Assembly: GCA_012522735.1 (NCBI GenBank)
Contig: JAAYJU010000121.1
Span: forward strand, 48,410-112,409
Direction: 5' to 3'
Origin: Clostridiales bacterium
GTDB taxonomy: Bacteria > Bacillota > Clostridia > Lachnospirales > Lachnospiraceae
DNA length: 64,000 nt
The notes under the pieces are model-generated. The model was given only the letters and a program-made list of their open reading frames with translations. It did not search any database and was not told where the DNA came from. The position numbers and the translations under genes were made by a program. Of the stretch, positions 51,046 through 61,859 are shown one piece after another. Numbering within the stretch: position 1 is the stretch's first letter; the number at the start of each line of letters is the position of its first letter.

Positions 51046-52089
51046 TTAGTTAGTAAATAACTGTGACCAATATATAACTCCACCTGATTGGTATACACCG
51101 ATACCGATTTTACCAAAACTACCATTTAAGATATTAGCTCTATGTCCGGGAGAATTCATCCATCCGTTCACAACCTCCTGAGGAGAACGCTGACCATAAG
51201 CTATATTCTCACCTGCTGTCCTATATGAAATTCCATATTCCTGTAACACGGTTGAGAATTTGCTACCATTAGGTCTAGTATGTGAGAAGGATGTCTTTGT
51301 TTCCTGTGCACGCTTATCCGCTGCTGCCTTTAATGTTGCATTTGTGGTTAGAGAGGAAAGCCCTGCCTTTGAACGTTCGATATTAACAAGTCTTAAAACC
51401 TCTTCTGCAAATCCTTGATTGCTTCCAGAATTATTAGTAGGTGGTGTTGTGGGTGCCGGTTTGGTTGGAGTAGTTGTGGGCGCTAGCTCTTTTACAACAT
51501 CCTGTGTTGAGTTACAATCGGATAAATCTACATTCTTATAAACAAATACATTATTACCATTAGATTTAAAATCATTGATATAATCAGAAGCCTTATTATT
51601 AGAATTATTTGCAGCAATGTTATTCTCATTATTATTTGTTACGGGCTTCTCACTGGTCTTATTAGTAGTAACTTGCTTTGTTACTTCTTTATTGACATTT
51701 GTATTTACTACTTTCTTATTTGAGGATTTTTGCTTATCCTTTTTATCATTGTTCTTTACTGTTGATTGCATATCGCTCTTTACTGTAGCTTGTTCATCCT
51801 TCTGTTCTTTCTTGTCTTCCTTTACTTCTCTTTCTTCCTTTGTATTATTAGTATCTTTGATTTCAGTATCTTCTGCCTTAGGGGCTGCTACTTCTACTTC
51901 ATCTTTCGTTTCTATCTTAACCTTATCAGCTACTTCTGTATTCTTCACTGCTTCGGCGTCTTGCTCTATATTAACCTGCTGTGTATTTCTATCTATAATT
52001 GCTTCATCATTAGATGCAAGCTGATTAATGCCGAATGTACCTGCAAGTGACAGTGCTAGTGAACATAAAGTTACGATTAGTTTCTTCAT
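51046..52089 (-). CDS. Secreted CAP (SCP-like) domain protein with low-complexity linker
   Basis: FAEEVLRLVNIERSKAGLSSLTTNATLKAAADKRAQE...SPGHRANILNGSFGKIGIGV; K/E/N/T-rich residues between signal peptide and domain. Confidence 0.9.
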   Translation of the reverse strand: MKKLIVTLCSLALSLAGTFGINQLASNDEAIIDRNTQQVNIEQDAEAVKNTEVADKVKIETKDEVEVAAPKAEDTEIKDTNNTKEEREVKEDKKEQKDEQATVKSDMQSTVKNNDKKDKQKSSNKKVVNTNVNKEVTKQVTTNKTSEKPVTNNNENNIAANNSNNKASDYINDFKSNGNNVFVYKNVDLSDCNSTQDVVKELAPTTTPTKPAPTTPPTNNSGSNQGFAEEVLRLVNIERSKAGLSSLTTNATLKAAADKRAQETKTSFSHTRPNGSKFSTVLQEYGISYRTAGENIAYGQRSPQEVVNGWMNSPGHRANILNGSFGKIGIGVYQSGGVIYWSQLFTN

Positions 52090-52410
52090 TCTTTATACCT
52101 CCTATTTGGTGTCTGTCTTGCTGCTCCTTAAGACTACCACAGTAGAATATCATCTTCAACCGTTAACTATTGGAAGTTGCCCTAATCATTGGGATTTATC
52201 TGGATTTTATTGCCCTGTCTTTTACTATAATTTGTTACAAAGTTATTAAATATCGCTTGAATTTTTACATTTTTTATGAGATTAGTGCATGCTACACATG
52301 CGTAAACTTATGTAGAATTAGCTTTTTACTCGCATAATTATCGCCTTTCTACTTACACTAATAGCATAAAAGAAGTCCATCACACAACTTATTATAAAAG
52401 GAGAATACTT

Positions 52411-52605
52411 ATGGATAGATTTAATGATAACAGAGCAACACCGAAGAGAAGAACAGGAGTAAAGAATGATATCGACTCTCCTAATAAAGAAAATGATAAT
52501 GATAAAGAACCTACTCATATAATAGCACCGGAAATAGCTCAGCCCAATCCTACCAGTGCCACCCCTACCATTCCGAGCGAAATGCCGGCAAGGGACATAA
52601 AATAA
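52411..52605 (+). CDS. Small hydrophilic protein, likely disordered
   Basis: 64 aa ORF with RBS aaaggag 7-8 nt before ATG. Confidence 0.5.
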   Translation: MDRFNDNRATPKRRTGVKNDIDSPNKENDNDKEPTHIIAPEIAQPNPTSATPTIPSEMPARDIK

Positions 52606-52606
52606 T

Positions 52607-52715
52607 GAAAGTGGCTGTTTCAAAATTGTACTCGGGATATATAAGTGTAACCAACACACGATGTGTGTTGGTTACACTTATACATCCCTTGTAGTTTTTG
52701 AAACAACCACTCTTT
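52607..52715. repeat. Bipartite nested hairpin element, copy 2 (bidirectional terminator position)
   Basis: Outer gtggctgtttc/gaaacaaccac; middle gggatatataagtgtaacc (52634-52652)/ggttacacttatacatccc (52670-52688); centre agtgtaaccaacaca-cgatg-tgtgttggttacact. Confidence 0.9.
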
Positions 52716-53476
52716 TATTCGGATTTTACGTCCCTTAAGATTCTACGAAGGAATTCTCTTGTACGCTCTTGCTTTGGATTATTGAATATTTCCTTCGGAC
52801 TTCCTTCCTCAGCAATAACACCTTGGTCCATGAATACTACCCTGTCTGCTACCTCACTGGCAAATCCCATCTCATGGGTTACTACCAGCATGGTTAATCC
52901 ACTCTTAGCAAGATCTTTCATAACAGCCAGTACCTCTCCTACCATCTCGGGGTCTAGTGCTGAGGTTGGCTCATCGAAAAGCATAACATCAGGCTCCATA
53001 GACAGTGCTCTGGCTATAGCCACTCTTTGCTTCATTCCTCCCGAAAGCTGCCTGGGCTTGGCATTGATATACTGATCCATGCCAACCACCTTTAGGAACT
53101 TCAGTGCAACCTTTTCGGCTTCCTCCTTACTACGATGTAGAACCTTCATCTGACCGATTGTGCAGTTGCTAAGAACATTATGATTGTTAAATAGGTTAAA
53201 CTGCTGGAATACCATTCCAAGCTTTGTTCTATATGCATAAACGTCATGCTTATTATCCAAGACGTTATTTCCATGATATATGATTTCTCCACCGCTGGGC
53301 TTTTCCAATAGATTTATACAGCGTAGAAGTGTCGATTTTCCGGAACCCGAAGCTCCTATTATACATACAACCTCTCCTTTATTTACTGAGAAATTGATAT
53401 CTGATAATATTTCATTTTCACCAAACCATTTACTTAAATGCCGAACTTCTATAATTTTATCCATTTTTACCTCCAT
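52715..53476 (-). CDS. Polar amino-acid ABC transporter ATP-binding protein
   Basis: [27 protein letters not shown]...[41 protein letters not shown]. Confidence 0.95.
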   Translation of the reverse strand: MEVKMDKIIEVRHLSKWFGENEILSDINFSVNKGEVVCIIGASGSGKSTLLRCINLLEKPSGGEIIYHGNNVLDNKHDVYAYRTKLGMVFQQFNLFNNHNVLSNCTIGQMKVLHRSKEEAEKVALKFLKVVGMDQYINAKPRQLSGGMKQRVAIARALSMEPDVMLFDEPTSALDPEMVGEVLAVMKDLAKSGLTMLVVTHEMGFASEVADRVVFMDQGVIAEEGSPKEIFNNPKQERTREFLRRILRDVKSE

Positions 53477-53484
53477 AAAGCCTA

Positions 53485-54282
53485 TTAACCAGTCTTCCTG
53501 GACTTCTTTGCTAAGTCCTCAGGTCTTGCCACCTGCATCTGATTACCCGGAATTACATTAAAATTCTCCGGTCCATCCATTTTCTTCTCAGCAAATCTAA
53601 GTATTCTGGTTACAGTAAGCGTCATTACAAGATATATAACACTGGCTATCAAAAACGGCTCAAAGAAGCGAAATACATTGCCGGTAACCGAGCTTGTCTG
53701 GTAGAATAATTCTGTAACAGAAATTACGTTTAATACTGAGCTGTCCTTAATATTAATAACAAATTCATTGCCCATTGCAGGTAGGATATTTCTTATTACC
53801 TGAGGTAAAACCACATAGAGCATGGTCTTAATATGATTCATACCTACGGCATGGGCTGCCTCAAATTGTCCCTTATCAACAGAAATAATACCTCCGCGTA
53901 CTATTTCAGCTGTGTATGCACCGGTATTGATAGATACTATAAATATACCAGCAAATATCTTGTCCATATCTATGTTAAAAAGCATAAGTGATCCATAATA
54001 TATAACCATAGCTTGCACAATCATGGGAGTACCACGAAATACCTCAACATAAACCGTAAGAAAGGTATTGATAACTTTTTGTATGGCACTCTTAACTTTA
54101 CTATCGGGCAAGGGAATGGTTCGGATTGTTCCTATGATTAAACCAATGAGAGCTCCAAGGATTGTTCCAATAATGGATATATATAAGGTTACACCTGCTC
54201 CTCTTAGAAACATCGGCCAATATCTTACTAATATTTTACTAATCGAATCCCATGTCATAATTTTAAACCATGCCTTTCTCAA
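53485..54282 (-). CDS. Polar amino-acid ABC transporter permease
   Basis: [21 protein letters not shown]...[14 protein letters not shown]...[25 protein letters not shown]. Confidence 0.94.
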   Translation of the reverse strand: MRKAWFKIMTWDSISKILVRYWPMFLRGAGVTLYISIIGTILGALIGLIIGTIRTIPLPDSKVKSAIQKVINTFLTVYVEVFRGTPMIVQAMVIYYGSLMLFNIDMDKIFAGIFIVSINTGAYTAEIVRGGIISVDKGQFEAAHAVGMNHIKTMLYVVLPQVIRNILPAMGNEFVINIKDSSVLNVISVTELFYQTSSVTGNVFRFFEPFLIASVIYLVMTLTVTRILRFAEKKMDGPENFNVIPGNQMQVARPEDLAKKSRKTG

Positions 54283-54342
54283 AAATCAGAGACTGCCCTA
54301 AAATCCTAAAAGCATCCTAGGACAGCCTCAAAGTCTCTTATA

Positions 54343-55164
54343 CTACTCAGATGACGGTTGATTCTTAATAGCATCATCCATTAATTTTATACGCTCATCC
54401 GCTGATATTCCTGCAAGAATTTTATTGATCTCCTCTGTTAACTTACTGTCTTTCTTTAGGCCTACAGCTATTGCTGTGTCATCAGGAGAGGTCTCAAACC
54501 CATCCTCAAATGATACCATAGCAAAATTGCTATTAGCCGCTGTTGCACTTACACCCTCGGGACGCTCCGACACATATCCGTCTATGGCACCTGATTCTAA
54601 GGCAACACGCATAGCAGTAAAGTCGTTCATAGCCGTCTGCATATTCACACCTTCGATTTGCTCAATAACAGTATAGTGGAAGGTATTAAGCTGTGCGGTA
54701 ATCTTTGCGCCGGCAAAATCTGAAAGCTTTGTAGCATTTTCATAGGCTCCGCCCTTTTGCACTACCATAACAAGATCAGACTCATAATAGTTGTCAGAGA
54801 AGTCTATGGACTCCTTACGTTCTGCTGTCGGAGACATACCTGCAATTATGGCATCAATCTTTCCTGATATTAACGCTGGTAATAATCCATCCCAATCAGT
54901 CTTAACAATAACCAGTTCCTTTCCAAGACCTTCTGCAATTTGCTTAGCTATCTCTACATCATAGCCCCCTGCAAATTCCTTTTCACCATCAATAGGAACT
55001 GCTCCCTTTGTGTTTTCTATCTGTGTCCAGTTAAAAGGAGGATAAGCTGCCTCTAGTCCAACCTTAAAGGTACCCCCTTTTCCTGTCTCTTTCTTGCCAC
55101 AAGCTGCGGCAGTCATCATTACCATAAGAGCAATGATGGCTAATGCTATTACTCTTTTTCTCAT
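54343..55164 (-). CDS. Amino-acid ABC transporter substrate-binding lipoprotein
   Basis: MRKRVIALAIIALMVMMTAAACGKK lipobox; GYDVEIAKQIAEGLGKELVIVKTDWDGLLPALISGKIDAIIAGMSPTAERKESIDFSDNYY. Confidence 0.94.
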   Translation of the reverse strand: MRKRVIALAIIALMVMMTAAACGKKETGKGGTFKVGLEAAYPPFNWTQIENTKGAVPIDGEKEFAGGYDVEIAKQIAEGLGKELVIVKTDWDGLLPALISGKIDAIIAGMSPTAERKESIDFSDNYYESDLVMVVQKGGAYENATKLSDFAGAKITAQLNTFHYTVIEQIEGVNMQTAMNDFTAMRVALESGAIDGYVSERPEGVSATAANSNFAMVSFEDGFETSPDDTAIAVGLKKDSKLTEEINKILAGISADERIKLMDDAIKNQPSSE

Positions 55165-55279
55165 AATTTCCTCCTCTTTCTCCTCCAGAAGTCTTTGCTT
55201 CTGACTCAATTAATTTGTTTCCTCTATCTATCAGGTCCGCGTACAAGTTCGAAATTAGTAAGCTTGCTTTTGCGTAAAT

Positions 55280-55305
55280 AAAAAACCTGAGACTCTCTCA
55301 GGTTT
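55280..55305 (-). terminator. Expression-platform terminator of the lysine riboswitch
   Basis: Minus strand aaacctgaga-gag-tctcaggttttttattt. Confidence 0.8.
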
Positions 55306-55340
55306 GTTCTTACACTTCGAGTCCTCCACATTCCCTGAAT

Positions 55341-55514
55341 GAGATAGCACAACTCATAAAGCCGGGTAGCCTTATGAGACAGTCCTACAGCTCTTAACTG
55401 TAAGCCCAGCAAATAATACCGAGTATATTATAAGCTTCGGCGATATTTCCTTCTCTATAGCTTCTTGGCTTCTCAGGCTCCACTATAGACTAATAAATAC
55501 CGCTCCTCTACCCC
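55341..55514 (-). ncRNA. Lysine riboswitch (L-box) aptamer
   Basis: Minus strand GGGGTAGAGGAGCG...AGTCTATAG...AGAAGGAAATATCGCCGAAGC...TTTGCTGGGCTTACAG...CTGTAGGACTGTCTCATAAGGCTACCCGGCTTTATGAG...CTATCTC; P1 GGGGTAG/CTATCTC, P5-like hairpin, followed by terminator and amino-acid ABC operon. Confidence 0.9.
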
Positions 55515-55650
55515 ACCAAAAAAGTGAGGCCTTTAAATTATTAGGTTAATACTGCTAACAGTTTACAACATGCGAAACTATATGTCAATAAAAAAGCAAA
55601 AAAGAGTATTGATTAATTCTATTTAGCATCCTAGATATTTATGGACATTC

Positions 55651-56103
55651 TCAGATATAATACATTGGGGCAGGATCCATCTTTAAATAATCTTCCATTA
55701 TGTCCTTTAGGGTTATTTCATCAATAAATGAAAATACTCTCTCATCAATCTCATTCCAGATTTTATCACGTATATAGCTCTCTATCCGATTAGTGTTGAC
55801 AGTATCCTCCATGGGTACAACAGACAAATCGCCCTCTAGTGCTCTTAGAATCATACCAACAGTAATCTCATTCGAATCGGATGAAAGTACATAGCCTCCT
55901 TGTGCTCCTTTTATACTCTTAACGAGTCCTGCCTTTCGCAGTGCGGAAAACACCTGCTCTAGATAGCTTTTTGATATATTCTGCCTGTCGGCTATGCTTA
56001 CTAATGGTACCAGATCATTCTTAGAATAAAGTGCTAGATCAATCATAGCACGAAGACCATATCTGCCTTTAGTAGACACCTTCATCTGTCTTCCCCCTTT
56101 CAA
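55651..56103 (-). CDS. Rrf2-family transcriptional regulator
   Basis: MKVSTKGRYGLRAMIDLALYS...ISKSYLEQVFSALRKAGLVKSIKGAQGGY. Confidence 0.92.
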   Translation of the reverse strand: MKGGRQMKVSTKGRYGLRAMIDLALYSKNDLVPLVSIADRQNISKSYLEQVFSALRKAGLVKSIKGAQGGYVLSSDSNEITVGMILRALEGDLSVVPMEDTVNTNRIESYIRDKIWNEIDERVFSFIDEITLKDIMEDYLKMDPAPMYYI

Positions 56104-56117
56104 ATATATTATTCTGA

Positions 56118-56795
56118 CTAATCAGCTTCAAGTATTCTAATAGACTCTATTATTACTGGCTCTGCAGGAATTCCATTATCTACATCAATAATATCGACAC
56201 CGGCTACAGCATCAAGTACATCATAGCCATCATAAACCTGTCCAAATACTGTATGACTTTCAAACAGCCAGGGCGTACCACCTACTTGACCGTAATTCCT
56301 AATAGCATTAGCATTAAATTTAATATTTTGCATCATTTCAAACTGATTAAGAACATTTTGATCATAGGTGTTTTCGGACTGTACTATAAAGAATTGGCTA
56401 CCATTGGTGTTTGGACCTGAATTAGCCATACATAATGCTCCACGGTATGGGTGTAGGTTTACATCGAACTCATCCTCAAAATCATCACCCCATATACTTT
56501 CACCTCCAGTACCTGTTCCTAAAGGATCACCACCTTGTATCATAAAATCATCTATAATTCTATGGAAGGTAAGCCCATCGTAATAACCATTCTTTGAATG
56601 AGTTATGAAATTCTCGACTGCCTTTGGTGCCTCCTCTTTAAAGAACTTTACATATATGGAACCAAAATCCTTTATATTTATCTCTGCGACGGTTTCACCC
56701 TTTTTTGGCTCCTTAAATTGCTTGTCGGCTTTGTTACAAGCACTCATCATAAGGGCTGAGATAGTTAATATAAAAAACATAATAATTTTTTTCAT
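56118..56795 (-). CDS. Cyclophilin-type peptidylprolyl isomerase, lipoprotein
   Basis: GLTFHRIIDDFMIQGGDPLGTGTGGESIWG...LCMANSGPNTNGSQFFI. Confidence 0.93.
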   Translation of the reverse strand: MKKIIMFFILTISALMMSACNKADKQFKEPKKGETVAEINIKDFGSIYVKFFKEEAPKAVENFITHSKNGYYDGLTFHRIIDDFMIQGGDPLGTGTGGESIWGDDFEDEFDVNLHPYRGALCMANSGPNTNGSQFFIVQSENTYDQNVLNQFEMMQNIKFNANAIRNYGQVGGTPWLFESHTVFGQVYDGYDVLDAVAGVDIIDVDNGIPAEPVIIESIRILEAD

Positions 56796-56853
56796 GATAA
56801 TTCCTCCTAATTGACTTCTCCTATTATTTCATTATTATAATCTATCTGAATAT

Positions 56854-58692
56854 CTACTTTACTTTTAACATAATATAAGCAAGAATATTTTGGTAATTAT
56901 TGTCATCCCATACTTCTAGGTTTAAGGACTGTACAACTATATATAGAATCACATTATCATTCTCGCTAACAAACTCAGCCTCATCCTTTGAAATTCTGCC
57001 AGAGCGTGCATCTCTATCCGTAAAACTGTCGAATATATCACTTAAGGAATACCTGATAAGCTCATTTCCCTGCCCATCCTTAACGATAAGGTCACCGATT
57101 CCATTATTATTATCTTGCTCTATGGTGTAGCCCTTATCTCCCATAGGTTCGGTTTTCAGAGAACTTCCAAAGTCTTCTCCTGACAATTCTGCCTCCACAA
57201 AGAAATCATATTCTGATATATCTATGGGTGTTCTCTCTTCCAAATAATAGTTCCATGCATTAGGACTCTTAGTATCCGGACCATATTGGTTAAATCCGAA
57301 GGTCTTTTCAAAATCATAAGAGTTACTATAGGCCTTAAGCCAGCTGATATCCTTAAGATAATCCATTCTGCTTAAGTACCTGACGGAGTTTATGATAATC
57401 TGACGATCCTCCTCTTCAAGATTACCAGCATTTTGGACAATCTTATCATCCTTAAGCATATCATATTTTTCAAGAACATTTGTCAAGCGATTTATCTGGT
57501 TGCTCTTACTTATCGTAAAAGCATCTATAGGAGGAAGAATAGAAATTAAGGAAAGAATTATTAATATTGGTGCAATTACATTGTTCTTATGATTTGGCCT
57601 AATAGAAAATATAATCGCGCATATGGTTGCAAATATCCCAAACATTATAACATAATATCTACCGCTGGTAATTCCTAATTCTCCAATCTTCAGGATTGAG
57701 GATATGGTCTGGAATAATACAACAGGAATCAGTACCTTAGGGAATATTTTTCTAAAATATTCTGCAGCTTTGCTGTGAATTACCTTGGCGAGTAGATATA
57801 CTACAATAACCGTAATTGAATATGCTACTAGTAAAGGCTCCATTAAATTATCCTTCCAAAAGTCACCTGCAATATTCATAATGATATAGAGTAATAGTAT
57901 AACCGTAAATATGGCTGTAATCGGAATAATAATATATGAAACTAAGGCTCCTAAAAACTTCGAAGGTTCTATGGCCTTGTTTAACTTCTGTGTAGGCCCA
58001 TCTTCCGTCTGATTACCACTACTAGCTTCTTCGGCGTCTGAAGCTTCCTTATCAGAATATTTTGAATATATAGGAATTAATGATAGAAAATGTATAGGTG
58101 CATATATATAAGCAATAATATTGCCTACATGTGCATATGCATCGCTATCAATATTAACGATAAGCATATCTATGGCCATGATAATCAATGCCACACCCAA
58201 GTACAAGACTCCTGAGTATAGGGCTACAATGAAGAAGGCTTTAAAAATCACCATAAAGCTTTCACTAAATCCAACCACCTTTGATTTTATAGAGGGTATC
58301 CATATAAAGCTAATAAGTAGAGCAAATAATAAAACCATGGTTTTTATGGCATGCTCTGAAGAGAAATTCTTTACCAAGAACTCTACGGTCAGATAATAAA
58401 GTATTGCTCCAAGTGCTGCAAGCCCTATAAAAATTAATCTAATCTTCTTACCGTGACAAAAGCGTTCAAACACTGTCTGTAGCACCATACATAATACCGC
58501 ACCAAATGCTAAGGATAATAATATCTCACCTATATTATTTAAATCATTCGTGCTTATTTGATATGAAGTAAATATTGCTGAAAACAAAAACAACAATATT
58601 GTCATCGGATATCGATTTATAGTAGAAGTAAAACCCTTAAGGGTCGTCTTAAGCTTATCTATATTCTTCATAAAAGGACCTCCTTTTCTCAT
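56854..58692 (-). CDS. DUF4153-like polytopic membrane protein
   Basis: 612 aa; N-terminal multi-TM region, C-terminal soluble part. Confidence 0.7.
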   Translation of the reverse strand: MRKGGPFMKNIDKLKTTLKGFTSTINRYPMTILLFLFSAIFTSYQISTNDLNNIGEILLSLAFGAVLCMVLQTVFERFCHGKKIRLIFIGLAALGAILYYLTVEFLVKNFSSEHAIKTMVLLFALLISFIWIPSIKSKVVGFSESFMVIFKAFFIVALYSGVLYLGVALIIMAIDMLIVNIDSDAYAHVGNIIAYIYAPIHFLSLIPIYSKYSDKEASDAEEASSGNQTEDGPTQKLNKAIEPSKFLGALVSYIIIPITAIFTVILLLYIIMNIAGDFWKDNLMEPLLVAYSITVIVVYLLAKVIHSKAAEYFRKIFPKVLIPVVLFQTISSILKIGELGITSGRYYVIMFGIFATICAIIFSIRPNHKNNVIAPILIILSLISILPPIDAFTISKSNQINRLTNVLEKYDMLKDDKIVQNAGNLEEEDRQIIINSVRYLSRMDYLKDISWLKAYSNSYDFEKTFGFNQYGPDTKSPNAWNYYLEERTPIDISEYDFFVEAELSGEDFGSSLKTEPMGDKGYTIEQDNNNGIGDLIVKDGQGNELIRYSLSDIFDSFTDRDARSGRISKDEAEFVSENDNVILYIVVQSLNLEVWDDNNYQNILAYIMLKVK

Positions 58693-58748
58693 TGACTAAT
58701 ATTACGAAGATAAGTATATCACATCTGTTAAGGAGTGCCAAGAAAAAA

Positions 58749-58808
58749 CACCTCATATAACCTAGAAGCTTTCATTCATGTTAGTTTTCGCTTTGATTAT
58801 ATGAGGTG
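58749..58808 (-). terminator. Terminator downstream of NCS2 uracil/xanthine permease
   Basis: cacctcatata...tatatgaggtg with T-run on minus strand. Confidence 0.7.
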
Positions 58809-58842
58809 GTATAATTTATATTAAATTTTAATGTATATTAAC

Positions 58843-60138
58843 TTAGTTTTCCTCTTTCTCCAACACATTGTCTTTACCTACAGGTAATACAAATGCTAAG
58901 ATGATTCCTGCAATAGCGGCCAGAGCAAGGCCAGATACGCTTACTGTATCTGTAATCGGTATATTATCACAGCCAATTCCTAATACAAAGATAATTGCAG
59001 CAATCATAAGGTTTCTGCTATTACCAAAGTTAAGTCTGGAGTTAACCAGAATACGAACGCCAACAGATGAGATCATACCGTACAATACAATACTAATTCC
59101 TCCTGTTACTGGTGAAGGAATACTTGTTACAAGACCACCAAACTTTCCTATTATACCTAATACCACGGCAATTACAGCCGCTATACGAATTACAAAAGGA
59201 TCATAGTTCTTTGTTACTGCAAGCACACCTGTGTTCTCGCTATAGGTAGTATTTGCAGGTCCACCAAGTAAGCCTGCCCATGCAGTTGCTAAACCATCGC
59301 CCATAAGTGTCCTATGAACACCAGGGTCTTCCATAAAGTTTTTATTACAAACCGCGCTGTTAGTAGTTATATCTCCAACATGTTCAATTAGAGTAACTAA
59401 AGCTATCGGAGCTATAGCAAGTATTGCATCCAGTTCAAAAGAAGGAAGCAGTAGTAACTGTGACGCAATATTCGAATCCATAAAAGAGAAAATCTCCGCG
59501 TTTTTAACAGGGGTCAAGTCTACAAGTCCAAGAGGTATACAGACCAAATAACCAACAATAATTGCAAAGAGAATTGGCATCAAATTATACATGCCTTTTG
59601 CAAATACAGATATACCTATACAGGTTGCAAGTACAATAACAGTTATTAGCACCGCCTTTAAGCTAAAGACGCTTTCGCCGGCTTCATTAGTTAGATAAAA
59701 GGCGCTGTTAATTGCAACACTACTCAACCTTAAGCCTATGACTATTATAATTGGCCCTGTTACGATAGGTGGTAAGAGCTTATTAACCTTTTCGTAACCA
59801 ACTAGCTTTATTATAATTGCAAAAAGTGCGTATATAAGACCTGCAACAATTAATCCACCCTTTACAGCTGCCAGTTTAGGCATAAAATCCGGATCACCAA
59901 TTCTAGAATCGCCTATAACTGCAATTATTCCTACCATAAACGCAAAACTAGAACCCAAAAAAACAGGAACCTTCTTTTTTGTTATTAAATGAAATAACAA
60001 GGTTCCTGTTCCTGCACAAAATAGTGTAATTGATGTATCTAGCCCTGTCAATGCGGGTACTAATACCGTTGCACCAAACATAGCCAATACATGCTGAAGA
60101 CCAAGTACGATTTTTCTGTGTAGTGATTTCTCTCCCAT
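58843..60138 (-). CDS. NCS2 uracil/xanthine permease
   Basis: GLQHVLAMFGATVLVPALTGLD; GLLGGPANTTYSENTGVLAVTKNYDP. Confidence 0.92.
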   Translation of the reverse strand: MGEKSLHRKIVLGLQHVLAMFGATVLVPALTGLDTSITLFCAGTGTLLFHLITKKKVPVFLGSSFAFMVGIIAVIGDSRIGDPDFMPKLAAVKGGLIVAGLIYALFAIIIKLVGYEKVNKLLPPIVTGPIIIVIGLRLSSVAINSAFYLTNEAGESVFSLKAVLITVIVLATCIGISVFAKGMYNLMPILFAIIVGYLVCIPLGLVDLTPVKNAEIFSFMDSNIASQLLLLPSFELDAILAIAPIALVTLIEHVGDITTNSAVCNKNFMEDPGVHRTLMGDGLATAWAGLLGGPANTTYSENTGVLAVTKNYDPFVIRIAAVIAVVLGIIGKFGGLVTSIPSPVTGGISIVLYGMISSVGVRILVNSRLNFGNSRNLMIAAIIFVLGIGCDNIPITDTVSVSGLALAAIAGIILAFVLPVGKDNVLEKEEN

Positions 60139-60269
60139 ATCTTTCTCCTTTGATTAATTTTTGGCTAAATTTATGTAAATTTTTTTAACCTAATCTATAA
60201 TACAGTATTTATACTAATAAATCAATAGAAAAAATCCAATTATTCTTATAATAGTTATTCTTATAATTA

Positions 60270-60304
60270 TACCGGGGTAGAATCAGAAGATCCTATCCCC
60301 GGTA
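60270..60304 (-). terminator. Terminator downstream of NCS2 purine permease
   Basis: taccgggg...ccccggta. Confidence 0.75.
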
Positions 60305-60353
60305 TTGTATTATATAAGTTTTACAATTATACGCTTCTAGACTCTTATATGAT

Positions 60354-61829
60354 TTACATAAATATATACTTTAGTATAAATAACAATGCTAATATATACA
60401 TAACAATACTAATCTTTTTCTCCTTCGCCTTACCTGCAATAAGGTTAATTACTACGTAAGAAATAACACCAAAGGAAATACCTTCAGAAATACTGTAGGT
60501 AAATGGCATAGCAATAATACAGATAAATGCAGGTATTGCTTCTGACATATCTTCAAAGTTAATCTTAATGATTGAACTTATCATATAGAAGCCGACAACG
60601 ATAAGAGCAGGAGCTGTTGCAAATCCCGGAATTGCCAAGAAGATTGGTGATAAAAGTACTGAGAGACCAAATAACACAGCCACAACAAATGATGTAAGTC
60701 CAGTTCTTCCACCCTCTGATACTCCGGTAGCGCTTTCTACATAGGTTGTTACAGTAGATGTACCAAGTACTGCTCCTACTGTAGTTCCCACTGCATCAGC
60801 CATAAGAGCACCTTTTATTCTAGGTAGCTTTCCATCCTTATCCAACATATTAGATTTGGAAGCAACACCGATTAAGGTTCCAAGCGTATCGAATACATCT
60901 ACAAATAAGAAAGCAAAAACAACTACAATAAAATCAAGAGAAAACATATTTGAAAAATCCATTTTGAAGGCTACATCAGTAAGTGCGGATAGCTGCAAGC
61001 CTCCTGAAAAATCAGGAAGTAAGGAAAAGAACCCAGCAGCTGGATCTACAACATAAAGTCCTGTCAGCTCACATATAATTCCAAGAATCCAAGTTGCTAG
61101 AATACCAAGTAAAATACCACCCTTAACCTTTTTAATTAGCAAAATTGCTGTAATAATAACACCAATAATTGCAAGGATAACACTTACATTTTGTGTTAGT
61201 GTTACACCATCTCCATGAAAAGAATGGAATTGAACCAATGTAGCAGGATTGCTATCAACAATACCTCCATTTTGCAAACCTATAAAGGCAATAAACAAGC
61301 CGATACCACCGGCAACCGCAAGCTTCAAGGTCGCAGGAATCGAGTTAAATATTGCCTCACGAACCTTAGTTAATGATAGCAGAATGAAGACTATACCTTC
61401 GACAAATACTGCTGCTAAAGCAACCTTCCATGAATAACCCATTGTCAATACAACTGTATAGGCAAAGTATGCATTTAATCCCATTCCAGGAGCCAAAGCA
61501 AACGGATAGTTTGCACAAAAGGCCATTAATAAAGTAGCAATACATGAAGCTATCGCAGTAGCTAAGAATACTCCGTTTGGATTCATTCTAGCCGAACCCT
61601 CAAGTCCAAGAATATCATTGAAAGCTGTCATGGTGTTTGGATTTACAGCAAGGATATACGCCATGGTCATAAATGTTGTAAGTCCCGCTAGTACCTCTGT
61701 CTTTACATTCGTGTTGTTTTCTTTTAACTTGAAAAATCTCTCTAACATATGCATCCTCCCACGAAACTTAATAAATTCATTGTTTACCACGAAATAATTG
61801 TAGCAAATACGACATGAATTTACAAGCAT
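60354..61829 (-). CDS. NCS2/AzgA-type adenine/guanine/hypoxanthine permease
   Basis: TEVLAGLTTFMTMAYILAVNP; DVFDTLGTLIGVASKSN; true start probably at MLERFFKLKE. Confidence 0.93.
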   Translation of the reverse strand: MLVNSCRICYNYFVVNNEFIKFRGRMHMLERFFKLKENNTNVKTEVLAGLTTFMTMAYILAVNPNTMTAFNDILGLEGSARMNPNGVFLATAIASCIATLLMAFCANYPFALAPGMGLNAYFAYTVVLTMGYSWKVALAAVFVEGIVFILLSLTKVREAIFNSIPATLKLAVAGGIGLFIAFIGLQNGGIVDSNPATLVQFHSFHGDGVTLTQNVSVILAIIGVIITAILLIKKVKGGILLGILATWILGIICELTGLYVVDPAAGFFSLLPDFSGGLQLSALTDVAFKMDFSNMFSLDFIVVVFAFLFVDVFDTLGTLIGVASKSNMLDKDGKLPRIKGALMADAVGTTVGAVLGTSTVTTYVESATGVSEGGRTGLTSFVVAVLFGLSVLLSPIFLAIPGFATAPALIVVGFYMISSIIKINFEDMSEAIPAFICIIAMPFTYSISEGISFGVISYVVINLIAGKAKEKKISIVMYILALLFILKYIFM

Positions 61830-61859
61830 GGTACTTATTAGAATATTTAATCTTATTTA

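Noticed and set aside
51617-52024. 135 aa plus-strand ORF opposite the CAP-domain protein
   Set aside because: Antisense shadow of a low-complexity K/E/N-rich coding region; no RBS or recognisable domain.
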